A stretch of 37,663 nucleotides of DNA from a virus. The DNA lies in the IMG/VR virus record IMGVR_UViG_3300024921_000004, positions 1 to 37,663 of that record. One strand, given 5' to 3'. A program made the translations under genes and the position numbers. Each line of letters opens with the position of its first letter. Positions within the stretch are counted from its first letter, which is position 1. This document shows, one piece after another, positions 23,920-30,322 of the stretch. The notes under the pieces were generated by a model. It saw only the letters and a list, made by a program, of their open reading frames with translations, was not told the DNA's origin and ran no database searches.

Positions 23920-24472
23920 GACGTACTCCCAAGGATTTACTGCGGCAATTGATACCGGCTGTCTGAATGCGGCTCAGCATGCGTTGCACATTGCGACGAT
24001 GCTTGCCTTGCAAACCGGCGATTTCGCGCTGGCTAAAGCCGTAGTGATATAAATCCAGAGTTTCGCGCCATTGCGGATGCTTGGCGAAAATACCGTGCAG
24101 CAATTGCGTATACGCGGTGTGCTCGGTATTGAAACGGCTCATGAAGTGGTTGAATAACACTTCGGTACATTCATCCTGGTATGCCTCAATCAATGCACGT
24201 AATTCAGGCTTAACCTTGCTTGGGCTAATCGTGTACAAAAATCCCGGCAGCATAGCCAATGGCAAGCACAGCATTTCCTGCAAGCCACCGGCTGAAGGTG
24301 TCACCAGAATGGTGATACCTTTGCTGAACTTTTCATTAAGTTTGCGGTGCTGTACTTGCCACGCTAAACCCATGTTTTCGACGATTGGTTTCATCGCAAC
24401 ATACGGCTTGCCGTCACGCTCGATGGCGACAATGGTTTGTTGACGAAAGGGGATGGTGATGAGGTTGCTCAT
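23912..24472 (-). CDS. phage antirepressor-like protein (P22_AR_N type)
   Basis: The 186-residue protein opens with the antirepressor N-terminal domain: IPFRQQTIVAIERDGKPYVA and MKPIVENMGLAWQVQHRKL, then LAMLPGFLYTISPSKVKPEL. The C-terminal part (FSQREIAGLQGKHRRNVQRM) looks like a helix-turn-helix. It is the second gene under the early promoter, after the gp16-type protein, with GGAG before the ATG. It may counter the repressor encoded divergently nearby. Confidence 0.75.
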   Translation of the reverse strand: MSNLITIPFRQQTIVAIERDGKPYVAMKPIVENMGLAWQVQHRKLNEKFSKGITILVTPSAGGLQEMLCLPLAMLPGFLYTISPSKVKPELRALIEAYQDECTEVLFNHFMSRFNTEHTAYTQLLHGIFAKHPQWRETLDLYHYGFSQREIAGLQGKHRRNVQRMLSRIQTAGINCRSKSLGVRHD

Positions 24473-24486
24473 GCTGTTTCTCCGAT

Positions 24487-24657
24487 TTATTTAAGGCCGA
24501 GTGCCACGGCGACGTCGTGCGCTTTGCCGCGCCGCCCCTTGTTAACGCCGTTGAGTACGGCAATCACGGTTTTCGGTTCGAAGCCACGCTCCCGCGCCCA
24601 TTCTGAATAGGACTTGCCTTCTTTCTCAAAGCGTTGCTTTACTTGCTCTAGATTCAT
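24487..24657 (-). CDS. BcepMu gp16-family small DNA-binding protein (Ner-like role)
   Basis: This 56-residue protein (MNLEQVKQRFEKEGKSYSEW..., with ARERGFEPKTVIAVLNGVNK and GRRGKAHDVAVALGLK) is the BcepMu gp16 family, a tiny helix-turn-helix protein found next to the transposase operon. It is the first gene from the early promoter, in the place of Mu ner, and has a good GGAG site. It probably turns down the early or repressor promoter. Confidence 0.8.
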   Translation of the reverse strand: MNLEQVKQRFEKEGKSYSEWARERGFEPKTVIAVLNGVNKGRRGKAHDVAVALGLK

Positions 24658-24701
24658 TGTTAATCTCCTTTGCTATTGTTAAAAAAACTAAAGTACGGCT
24701 T

Positions 24702-24730
24702 ATTATGGGAAAGAAATCTTTCCCTGTCAA
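24702..24730 (-). promoter_or_regulatory. early promoter with operator palindrome in its spacer
   Basis: On the minus strand TTGACA (24730-24725) and CATAAT (24707-24702) are 17 bp apart, a near-ideal sigma-70 promoter. The spacer holds GGGAAAGA-AA-TCTTTCCC (24707-24724), 8-bp perfect arms. A repressor dimer there would block the promoter directly. On the plus strand TATTAT (24701-24706) could serve as the repressor's -10 with TTGTTA at 24676, at an unusually long 19-bp spacing. Confidence 0.75.
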
Positions 24731-24751
24731 CAACTAAATGGAAATATTTGC

Positions 24752-25159
24752 ATGAGTATTGGCGCAAGATTGCGAGAAGAGCGGGAACGCTTAAAGCTCT
24801 CCCAAACCCCATTTGCCGAGGCTGGTGGTGCAACAAAACAAACACAGCATGCTTATGAGTCAAACAGGACACCGCCTAAAGCCAATTATCTGGCAAAGGT
24901 CGCTAGGCTAGGGGTTGATGTAGGCTATGTAATTACCGGCATCCGTGCCGAGAATGTCGCCCATACGCCAACAGAAATGGGTTACCTTAGGCATTGTCGT
25001 GTTTTGGCCACTAAGGGACTGGAAGGTATGGGGCTAAAGGGGTTAGTTTTTTTAAGGGAATCTAATGGCCTCACATGGGACGACATGCCCGAGGTTTATC
25101 AATCAATGCAAGCGGGCGAACAAATCGACTCAACCGGGGAGAGCGAAAATGCGTCTTGA
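24752..25159 (+). CDS. XRE-family phage repressor
   Basis: The 135-residue protein has an N-terminal helix-turn-helix: ARLREERERLKLSQTPFAEA followed by GGATKQTQHAYESNRTPPKA, typical of the lytic-cycle repressors of BcepMu-type phages. It is transcribed divergently from the early genes across the operator at 24707-24724. It lacks the usual LexA-like protease domain, so RecA-driven cleavage is not expected; relief may come from the antirepressor. Its end overlaps the next gene by 11 bp. Confidence 0.85.
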   Translation: MSIGARLREERERLKLSQTPFAEAGGATKQTQHAYESNRTPPKANYLAKVARLGVDVGYVITGIRAENVAHTPTEMGYLRHCRVLATKGLEGMGLKGLVFLRESNGLTWDDMPEVYQSMQAGEQIDSTGESENAS

Positions 25160-25670
25160 TATACCGCTTGATTTACCCGGACATTCCTTTGTTGACCAGC
25201 TTAAATGGCTGGAGGGCTGGGCCTGTCTTGATGCAAGCACATTAACCAAGTGCGCTGACGACCTTGCGACAGCCGCCAAGAACGAGCCGAAAGATTTTAT
25301 CGCCATCATCTGCGAATGCGTGAATCATGCCCCGTGGCAATGGCCGGATTACACGGATTATGAGGAAGAAAACGGTCGGTTCTTTAGCGGCGACCTGCTC
25401 AAAGATATGGCTGAGCATATCTATAGCAAATACCGCTCGAACAAAATGGCGATTTATCGAAAATCGCAAATCGATGCAATTAAACACCTTCGACCCTATT
25501 GGAGCCTGTCAGGCCGTTGTGCTTCGGACGATGATAGCGTAATAACCCTAGACGCTGATGATGCTTTCTGGGAAACGCATTGTGTACCCTGGAATTGTGA
25601 AAAACTGGATTGCCGGTGCCGAGTGTCCTCGTTGTCCGAATATGAAATGCGTAACTCCCAAGCCCAATAG
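25149..25670 (+). CDS. MuF-like C-terminal domain protein beside the repressor
   Basis: I choose the ATG at 25149, overlapping the repressor end. The first 100 residues of this 173-residue protein are not recognised. The C-terminal 60 residues match the end of the MuF domain in the prophage's own F protein: AIKHLRPYW versus AVKHLRPFW, LDADDAFWETH versus LSADDPWWNTH, and DCRCRVSSLSEYEMR versus GCKCRVHSLSEFEAR. MuF is a minor head protein domain, so its presence in the lysogeny region is odd. It could be a free-standing fragment, a regulator of head assembly, or part of an immunity or toxin module with the next gene. Confidence 0.65.
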   Translation: MRLDIPLDLPGHSFVDQLKWLEGWACLDASTLTKCADDLATAAKNEPKDFIAIICECVNHAPWQWPDYTDYEEENGRFFSGDLLKDMAEHIYSKYRSNKMAIYRKSQIDAIKHLRPYWSLSGRCASDDDSVITLDADDAFWETHCVPWNCEKLDCRCRVSSLSEYEMRNSQAQ

Positions 25671-25710
25671 GTCGGGTTAACGCTGTAAGGCAATAGAATT
25701 CCGTGAGCCA

Positions 25711-26103
25711 ATGATCAAATACAGGGACGTTACCGGCGTGCTCCTCCATTTCTCGCACGAGCAAATTGAGGCCTTGGTGGAGGCGCTATCGCCGGAGCAA
25801 AGGCGGTTTTCTGCCATCCTGGGCAATACGATCAAGCAGCCGCATGAAATATGGCGGGGCTGGGTGGTCGACGAAACCGACAAAGGCCAGTGGCACAACG
25901 TTCGATCTTACTTGCAGTACCTCGATCTTTCGCAAACCGATGCTGGCGTAGCGTTCGGTGTCGCCACCCTCCAATTTGCCTACCGTTCCCGCTGGGAGCT
26001 TGCAAATGTCGGTTTGGTGTTCGGAACTCAGGAGAGCGTCATGAAGCAGGTTGACAAAAGAATCCGCATAGGAAGCATCGAGTACTCAAACATTCAGCAT
26101 TAA
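25711..26103 (+). CDS. PBECR2-like nuclease-fold domain protein
   Basis: This 130-residue protein resembles the C-terminal domain of F in this prophage: IKQPHEIWRGWVVDETDKGQ versus IEPDEVWWVWVKDHQDNGR, followed by WHNVRSYLQYLDL versus WRLKRRYLRAFEL. That domain type is known as PBECR2 (phage-Barnase-EndoU-ColicinE5/D-RelE-like nuclease), often at the end of MuF proteins. In-frame TAA at 25678 rules out a simple upstream fusion. It follows the MuF-like gene by 40 bp, so the pair reproduces the order MuF then PBECR2 as two genes. Activity is not shown. Confidence 0.6.
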   Translation: MIKYRDVTGVLLHFSHEQIEALVEALSPEQRRFSAILGNTIKQPHEIWRGWVVDETDKGQWHNVRSYLQYLDLSQTDAGVAFGVATLQFAYRSRWELANVGLVFGTQESVMKQVDKRIRIGSIEYSNIQH

Positions 26104-26179
26104 CGCGGCAGAGCGAGAGCGACTAAGACTTGCTCAAACCCCATTCGCAGCTACACCTAAATCAACCGATTACACTTAA
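26099..26179 (+). pseudogene. remnant of a second XRE repressor
   Basis: Directly after the PBECR2 gene the frame reads ERERLRLAQTPFAATPKSTD before a TAA, matching EERERLKLSQTPFAEAGGAT of the intact repressor at 24779-24840. The DNA is also alike (CAAACCCCATT is shared). No start codon is visible, and the rest of the gene is gone. It suggests that the repressor region was duplicated or replaced in the past. The following 21 bases lead into the next gene. Confidence 0.55.
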
Positions 26180-26200
26180 ACAAAGGAGCTGAAACAGCCA

Positions 26201-26689
26201 ATGAAAAACTTCGATCTGCTAATGGCCTTTATTGCTGCCACCCTGAACAAAATGCCAGACGATTGGGGAAAGCCACGCGAATTATCCGGCATGGAAGTGG
26301 TAGAGGCATTGTGGCCGCTTAACGATGTGTTCCGGCCGCATCTGCCGGATATAGGCGCATTATCTTACGACCCAGCCCTGGAGACCGAAGCGGATCAAGC
26401 GATAGAAAATTTTATTCGCGGCGATGGCGGGGCAGCTTGGGATAATTTGCCGCCCGCTATTTGGCGGATATTGTTGGAGCGTCATACTCAAGCGCTGGTT
26501 GTCGCCGCCGCTAATGAAGCGGCGGGTAATCCGCTTATGACGATACCGGAAGACTTACCGAAACATGCATGGCTAGGCGCTGCAATGTTGTTTTTAATAT
26601 ATCAAATGCAGCTCCCTTATGAAGTGAAGCATCGACTTCCAGACGAATTCCCTCCAGCCGGTTCTCCGGCATCGCACGCGCTACATTGA
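26201..26689 (+). CDS. hypothetical protein of the lysogeny region
   Basis: The 162-residue protein is not recognised. AAAGGAG stands about 11 bases before the ATG. It is mostly helical and acidic, with VVEALWPLNDVFRPHLPDIG in the middle, NLPPAIWRILLERHTQALVV and a hydrophobic AWLGAAMLFLIYQMQLPYEV near the end. It is on the same strand as the repressor and may be expressed in the lysogen. The downstream part overlaps a possible small gene on the other strand. Confidence 0.55.
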   Translation: MKNFDLLMAFIAATLNKMPDDWGKPRELSGMEVVEALWPLNDVFRPHLPDIGALSYDPALETEADQAIENFIRGDGGAAWDNLPPAIWRILLERHTQALVVAAANEAAGNPLMTIPEDLPKHAWLGAAMLFLIYQMQLPYEVKHRLPDEFPPAGSPASHALH

Positions 26690-26741
26690 AAGCTTGTTGA
26701 TGTCGGGTTTTGAGGGTGTGCAACCATTGTTGTTTGCTCAT
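26535..26741 (-). CDS. possible small protein at the end of the minus-strand cassette
   Basis: A 68-codon frame (MSKQQWLHTLKTRHQQAFNV...) starts after GGAG at a good distance and lies in line with the minus-strand accessory genes. It overlaps the last 155 bp of the plus-strand hypothetical gene, so one of the two is probably false in part. No family is recognised. Confidence 0.25.
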   Translation of the reverse strand: MSKQQWLHTLKTRHQQAFNVARAMPENRLEGIRLEVDASLHKGAAFDILKTTLQRLAMHVSVSLPVSS

Positions 26742-26771
26742 TGCTTAATACTCCAGGCTGAAAAAAAGGGA

Positions 26772-26805
26772 CTCAGCGGCCCTCTAAAGGGGCGCTCAAG
26801 GGCGC
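26772..26805 (-). terminator. weak terminator candidate after the minus-strand cassette
   Basis: On the minus strand AGGGCCGCTGAGTCCCT forms a short AGGG/CCCT stem followed by a run of seven T residues ending near 26761. It stands at the end of the accessory cassette, next to GC-rich repeats of GCGCCC type. A 20-codon frame (MKLDDKTDFRAPLSAPLEGR) ends at the same place. Confidence 0.3.
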
Positions 26806-26821
26806 TCTAAAATCTGTTTTG

Positions 26822-27085
26822 TCATCTAATTTCATGTGTGTTTTTTGGTACGTTGCCGCCCGGCAGGGCAACCCACAACGTGACGCAGGGGATAAGATTG
26901 ACGCATAACCGTCGGTTGTACGATGACCAATGGCCGCCAATCCAAAAACTACCCCATCGAAATAAAATCCCGATTTTCGGCCTGGGTAGATCGGATAAAT
27001 ATGCAATGTAGATGAATATAGCTATCCTCTCTATAAATGCCAGGGCGACACCAATGCATAGTAGCTCGGTTATGATGGGGTTCAT
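26822..27085 (-). CDS. small membrane protein of the accessory cassette
   Basis: This 87-residue protein has a hydrophobic N-terminal half (IITELLCIGVALAFIERIAI and FIYIAYL), probably one or two membrane spans, and a second hydrophobic part later (LCVNLIPCVTLWVAL). Its ATG overlaps the TGA of the gene before it. No family is recognised. Coupled translation with the previous small membrane protein suggests that the two act together. Confidence 0.5.
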   Translation of the reverse strand: MNPIITELLCIGVALAFIERIAIFIYIAYLSDLPRPKIGILFRWGSFWIGGHWSSYNRRLCVNLIPCVTLWVALPGGNVPKNTHEIR

Positions 27086-27240
27086 TGCCTCTTATCCTCA
27101 ATCTTTCGGCACTCGAAAACCTCTTCGTTAACATAAAACTTTCCAAGTTTTTTACATTCTGTGGCGATGACATGATGGGCATGTCCCCAGCCAATGATGT
27201 AGCCCAAGATGGGGCCAAGGATAAGGAAAAATACATTCAT
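27082..27240 (-). CDS. small membrane protein
   Basis: The 52-residue protein starts in an ATGA overlap with the stop of the DUF2786 gene. MNVFFLILGPILGYIIGWGH is one membrane helix; the rest is polar with two cysteines (ATECKKL and VFECRKI). No family is recognised. It is translationally linked to both neighbours. Confidence 0.55.
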   Translation of the reverse strand: MNVFFLILGPILGYIIGWGHAHHVIATECKKLGKFYVNEEVFECRKIEDKRQ

Positions 27241-27935
27241 TGTGACTGCCCCAGTTGTGCACCGCGTTTACTTTGCACCGGCTTATGAATCGATACATCC
27301 CTGGCTGCATAGGTGCCGGCCACAATCGCCTGATGATCGCTGTCTTTTTTCAGTTCAGGGGCTTTGCGGGTGTCGCTTTTCAATGAATCACCCCAACGCT
27401 GCTCTTTGTAGGCTGCGATGGCGGCTTTATCTTGCTCTGTACCGGCAAACTCCTGGACTTGCTGGCTAATGCGCCAGACCCATGCGCCACAGAAGATGTC
27501 GGCCATCCTGATTTTGTTTTCGCGCTTGTAGCGTTTGAGCGTGGCTCTGTAAGCGGCGCGGTCTTTTATGATTTGCCGACGCAGCACGTCGAATGTATAG
27601 CTGGCCAGCTCCGGTTTAATACCTAGACCCAAAAACTTCACACAGCTATCTGTCCAGCCGCTACCCGAGGAAATCACTACCTCGCAACCAAATGCCGTAG
27701 CAATGGTGTTAGTCAAGCCACAAAGATACACAGGTGGTCTGTTTTTGCTGCCGGCTTTACTGTGCGACTCATGTACTTGGGCAGCGGCCACGTCACCGCT
27801 AGTTACGTTATATTTCTTCATCAGTGCGTCGGCTTGGCGCTTGGCTGCCTCGGCTTCCCCTGGGTTGTCTGATGAGGCTAACGCAAGGCATTTGGCAATT
27901 TTGATAGCGATTCTTTTAAGCTCTTCGTTGGTCAT
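27237..27935 (-). CDS. DUF2786-family phage protein
   Basis: The 232-residue protein opens with the DUF2786 motif: RIAIKIAKCLALASSDNPGE followed by AEAAKRQADALMKKYNV. The middle (ATAFGCEVV, VKFLGLGIKPELASYTFDVL) and AYKEQRWGDSLK fit the C-terminal domain that accompanies it. The family is frequent in Mu-like phages; function is unknown. It runs against the late operon next to it, so its message probably starts in the 27936-27995 gap and is made in the lysogen or early. Confidence 0.75.
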   Translation of the reverse strand: MTNEELKRIAIKIAKCLALASSDNPGEAEAAKRQADALMKKYNVTSGDVAAAQVHESHSKAGSKNRPPVYLCGLTNTIATAFGCEVVISSGSGWTDSCVKFLGLGIKPELASYTFDVLRRQIIKDRAAYRATLKRYKRENKIRMADIFCGAWVWRISQQVQEFAGTEQDKAAIAAYKEQRWGDSLKSDTRKAPELKKDSDHQAIVAGTYAARDVSIHKPVQSKRGAQLGQSQ

Positions 27936-27995
27936 GGCGGCACCGGAGGGTTGATTTGTTGCGCATCCTACTCTGTCAATCTGTTCTTCTCCTCT

Positions 27996-28042
27996 CTGGA
28001 AATGTTTCCAGCCTAATTAAACCTCGCGCGCACGCGTAAGCT
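27996..28042 (+). promoter_or_regulatory. putative late promoter D for lysis, packaging and head genes
   Basis: CTGGAAATGTTTCCAG at 27996-28011 is followed by 25 bp and then TAAGCT (28037-28042), a poor but correctly placed -10. The first late gene starts 68 bp from the palindrome. It is the only copy of the element directed rightward. Confidence 0.6.
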
Positions 28043-28079
28043 CTAACTTCGCGTTTTACTTAACTGTTTGGAGCTTACT

Positions 28080-28424
28080 ATGAAATTACCGCGCCTGTCC
28101 CTTTGGTTGGTCATCAGTGTGTTGCTGTTGATTGTGGTCGCCGTGCTGTATCCGCAGCAACTGGGCGTTAGTCTTTACAAGCTGTCGCTGGTGTCTATGG
28201 CCGGTGTGATCGGCTACTGGTTGGATCGGGCGTTGTTTCCGTATGCCCGGCCCGATGGTTATTTGGCGCACACCCAAGTACATCGGTATAACCTGCATCT
28301 GGACGACCCAGAAGACGCTGATTACCGGGTTAATGCTGGCTACCATGTCGTGTTTGCTGCCGCGATGCTGCGACGGGTGATTATCGTAGCAGCGGCAATG
28401 CTGGCGATTGGGTTGGGGGCTTAA
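28080..28424 (+). CDS. holin-like membrane protein
   Basis: This 114-residue protein has an N-terminal pair of membrane spans (LWLVISVLLLIVVAVLYPQ; LSLVSMAGVIGYWLD) and a third at the C-terminus (VIIVAAAMLAIGLGA). A polar middle contains HTQVHRYNLHLDDPEDADYR. It lies directly before the endolysin, as holins do in BcepMu-type phages. I use the ATG at 28080 with GGAG in front; a TTG 12 bases upstream is possible. The holin role is inferred from position and topology. Confidence 0.65.
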   Translation: MKLPRLSLWLVISVLLLIVVAVLYPQQLGVSLYKLSLVSMAGVIGYWLDRALFPYARPDGYLAHTQVHRYNLHLDDPEDADYRVNAGYHVVFAAAMLRRVIIVAAAMLAIGLGA

Positions 28425-29078
28425 ATGCAAGGGCTTTGGCTGCGATCCTTGAAAGGGCATAGGCTGGAGTATTTCAGTTGGTTCCTAATAGCGGTGCTCA
28501 TGGTGGTCGTGGCAGTCTGCTTTACTCCCCCCGCAGATGCTCAGGAAATCCCCCATGCCGCAATCAAATACCGTGCCGATCTGACGCGTACAGCTCATGC
28601 AACATGGGGACTGGATGCGCCGGTTGCGGCGTTTGCTGCACAAATTCACCAGGAGAGTGGCTGGAACCCGCAGGCCGTGTCTCATGTGGGTGCGTTGGGT
28701 ATGACGCAGTTTATGCCGGACACGGCAAAGTGGTGGTGTGCCAAGACAGGTACGTCGGCTATTGATTGCCAGCCCAGTAATCCGGTCTGGGCGATGCGGG
28801 CGCTGGTGGGCTATGACCGATGGCTATTCGAGCGGGTAGCCGGTAGCTCTGATTATGACAAGCTGTGGGCGGCTTTGCGTGGCTATAACGGCGGCTTGGG
28901 ACATTGGCAACAGGAAGCCAAACTGGCTGGGTCTGTGCAGCGCGAGGCTGTGGATCTCGCTTGCGGTACGGCCCGGCGTAGTCGGCAATTCTGCCCGGAA
29001 AATCTGGGGTATCCGCAGCGGATTCTTAATCGTTTACAGCCGCTTTACCTTGGATGGGGTTTGGGGGTGTCACCATGA
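28425..29078 (+). CDS. lytic transglycosylase endolysin (SLT type)
   Basis: The 217-residue protein cleaves peptidoglycan glycan strands. An N-terminal hydrophobic segment (FSWFLIAVLMVVVAVCF) with a PADAQE end looks like a signal peptide or SAR anchor. The SLT core shows IHQESGWNP (catalytic Glu near residue 76), GALGMTQFMPDTAKWW and LRGYNGGLGHWQQ. The family and position match the BcepMu endolysin. Its end overlaps the next gene by 4 bp. Confidence 0.85.
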   Translation: MQGLWLRSLKGHRLEYFSWFLIAVLMVVVAVCFTPPADAQEIPHAAIKYRADLTRTAHATWGLDAPVAAFAAQIHQESGWNPQAVSHVGALGMTQFMPDTAKWWCAKTGTSAIDCQPSNPVWAMRALVGYDRWLFERVAGSSDYDKLWAALRGYNGGLGHWQQEAKLAGSVQREAVDLACGTARRSRQFCPENLGYPQRILNRLQPLYLGWGLGVSP

Positions 29079-29485
29079 CTCGCATTTATTTGGCTGGGCC
29101 TATGTCAGGCCTGCCGGATGAAAACTATCCGGCGTTTAATTCGGCTGCGGCACACCTGCGGACGCTAGGCTTTGATGTTGAAAATCCTGCTGAGAATACC
29201 ACACCGGCTTGCGGCAGTTGGGCGGGCTATATGCGGTTGGCTATTACGCAGTTACTGAGCTGTGATTGTGTGGTGTTTTTGCCGGGATGGAGTGTATCTA
29301 AAGGAGCATGCATTGAGCAGCGGCTAGCCGCCGACTTGTGCATACCTGGGTACATGATCAGCCGTGTACTACGCGATCCAGAGGCAGTGAAAGCGTTTAC
29401 AACTATGGTGAAGAACTCTGTGGCAAAAGGTTATTCAGTCAATAAAGTATTACCTAAACCCAATCCAGAGCAAGGTGACGTATGA
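29075..29485 (+). CDS. DUF4406 protein (nucleoside 2-deoxyribosyltransferase-like)
   Basis: This 136-residue protein opens MTRIYLAGPMSGLPDENYPA, the DUF4406 signature related to nucleoside 2-deoxyribosyltransferases (Rossmann-like fold). CDCVVFLPGWSVSKGACIEQ is the second family motif. I use the ATG at 29075, coupled to the endolysin stop. It lies inside the lysis cassette, between endolysin and spanins; the reason is unknown. Possible roles are nucleotide metabolism or signalling. Confidence 0.75.
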   Translation: MTRIYLAGPMSGLPDENYPAFNSAAAHLRTLGFDVENPAENTTPACGSWAGYMRLAITQLLSCDCVVFLPGWSVSKGACIEQRLAADLCIPGYMISRVLRDPEAVKAFTTMVKNSVAKGYSVNKVLPKPNPEQGDV

Positions 29486-29982
29486 ACTCATTAATCATTG
29501 TTGCACTTATCGCATTTTCTGCTGGTTCCGGCGCTAGCTGGTTTGTAACTGATGCTGTGTTGAGTGAGCAGATTGCGAAAATGGAGGGCGACCATGCCAC
29601 CGAAAAAGCAGCCGCTGAAAAAGTGTACCGCGAACGGTTTATGGCCAAGCAGGCGCTTGGCGATACGCTGTCTGATCGACTGGCGCAGACCGAATCCCAT
29701 TTAACCCAAAAAACCAAGGAGCTTTCCCATGCCCTTTCTAAAGTTACCACTGGCCGCGCTTGTCTTAATGGCGCTGCTGTCCGCCTGCTCAACAACACCG
29801 ACAATGATAGCAGCGCCGTGCCCCAAACCACCGGCTCATCTACTGCAGAAGATGCCGCCGTTGCCACCGATACCGACATCGCAGACTGGATCGGTTCCGC
29901 CAAAGGTCAATACGAGTCTTGTCGGGCACGATTAGGTGCCTTAATCGATTTTGAAATACTAAAGGACGTTCAGCGTGACTGA
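29482..29982 (+). CDS. Rz: i-spanin (Rz-like)
   Basis: The 166-residue protein has an N-terminal membrane helix (IIVALIAFSAGSGASWFV) followed by a long charged coiled coil (HATEKAAAEKVYRERFMAKQ; LSDRLAQTESHLTQKTKELS). It ends CRARLGALIDFEILKD, a common Rz-type tail. Together with Rz1 it spans the periplasm and fuses the two membranes in the last step of lysis. It starts in an ATGA overlap with the DUF4406 gene. Confidence 0.8.
   Translation: MNSLIIVALIAFSAGSGASWFVTDAVLSEQIAKMEGDHATEKAAAEKVYRERFMAKQALGDTLSDRLAQTESHLTQKTKELSHALSKVTTGRACLNGAAVRLLNNTDNDSSAVPQTTGSSTAEDAAVATDTDIADWIGSAKGQYESCRARLGALIDFEILKDVQRD
29729..29935 (+). CDS. Rz1: o-spanin lipoprotein (Rz1-like), nested in Rz
   Basis: A 68-residue protein in another frame, entirely inside the Rz gene. 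It starts MPFLKLPLAALVLMALLSAC, a lipoprotein signal with the lipobox LSAC, so the mature protein begins at that cysteine. A proline-rich segment follows (PCPKPPAHLLQKMPPLPPIP), typical of Rz1. GGAG precedes the ATG. The nested layout is the classic one for lambda-type spanins. Confidence 0.8.
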   Translation: MPFLKLPLAALVLMALLSACSTTPTMIAAPCPKPPAHLLQKMPPLPPIPTSQTGSVPPKVNTSLVGHD

Positions 29983-30322
29983 TACCGACAACATTATGCG
30001 CAGCATTGGTCAGCTGACCGGCTCCGTTGAAACGATGCACCAAAGCCTGACAGCGCGGATAGGCGACATCAAAGAGGACATTCGCCGTCTGGATGGCGCC
30101 AGTAATGAGCGTATGAATCGCATGGAGGAAAGTCTGGTCAGACAGATCACCGATCAGGGCGAAGCTGTGAACAAACGCATTGATGGCATGGAGGCGCGGG
30201 TATCCGACTTGGAAAAAGAGGATAAAGGCATTATCAGGGAGATTGCCAAGTTTAGTGCGATTGGCGGCGGCGCATCCGCAGCATTAGTCACTGCTGCGAT
30301 TGAACTGATGAAGAAGCTGTAA
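29975..30322 (+). CDS. coiled-coil protein with C-terminal membrane segment
   Basis: This 115-residue protein is a long helical coil (IGQLTGSVETMHQSLTARIG and then DIKEDIRRLDGAS) followed by a hydrophobic segment near the end (FSAIGGGASAALVTAAIELM). Proteins of this shape (XhlA- or DUF2730-like) are often in lysis cassettes of Mu-like phages. I recognise no exact family. Its start overlaps the Rz end and its stop overlaps the next ATG. Confidence 0.6.
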   Translation: MTDTDNIMRSIGQLTGSVETMHQSLTARIGDIKEDIRRLDGASNERMNRMEESLVRQITDQGEAVNKRIDGMEARVSDLEKEDKGIIREIAKFSAIGGGASAALVTAAIELMKKL

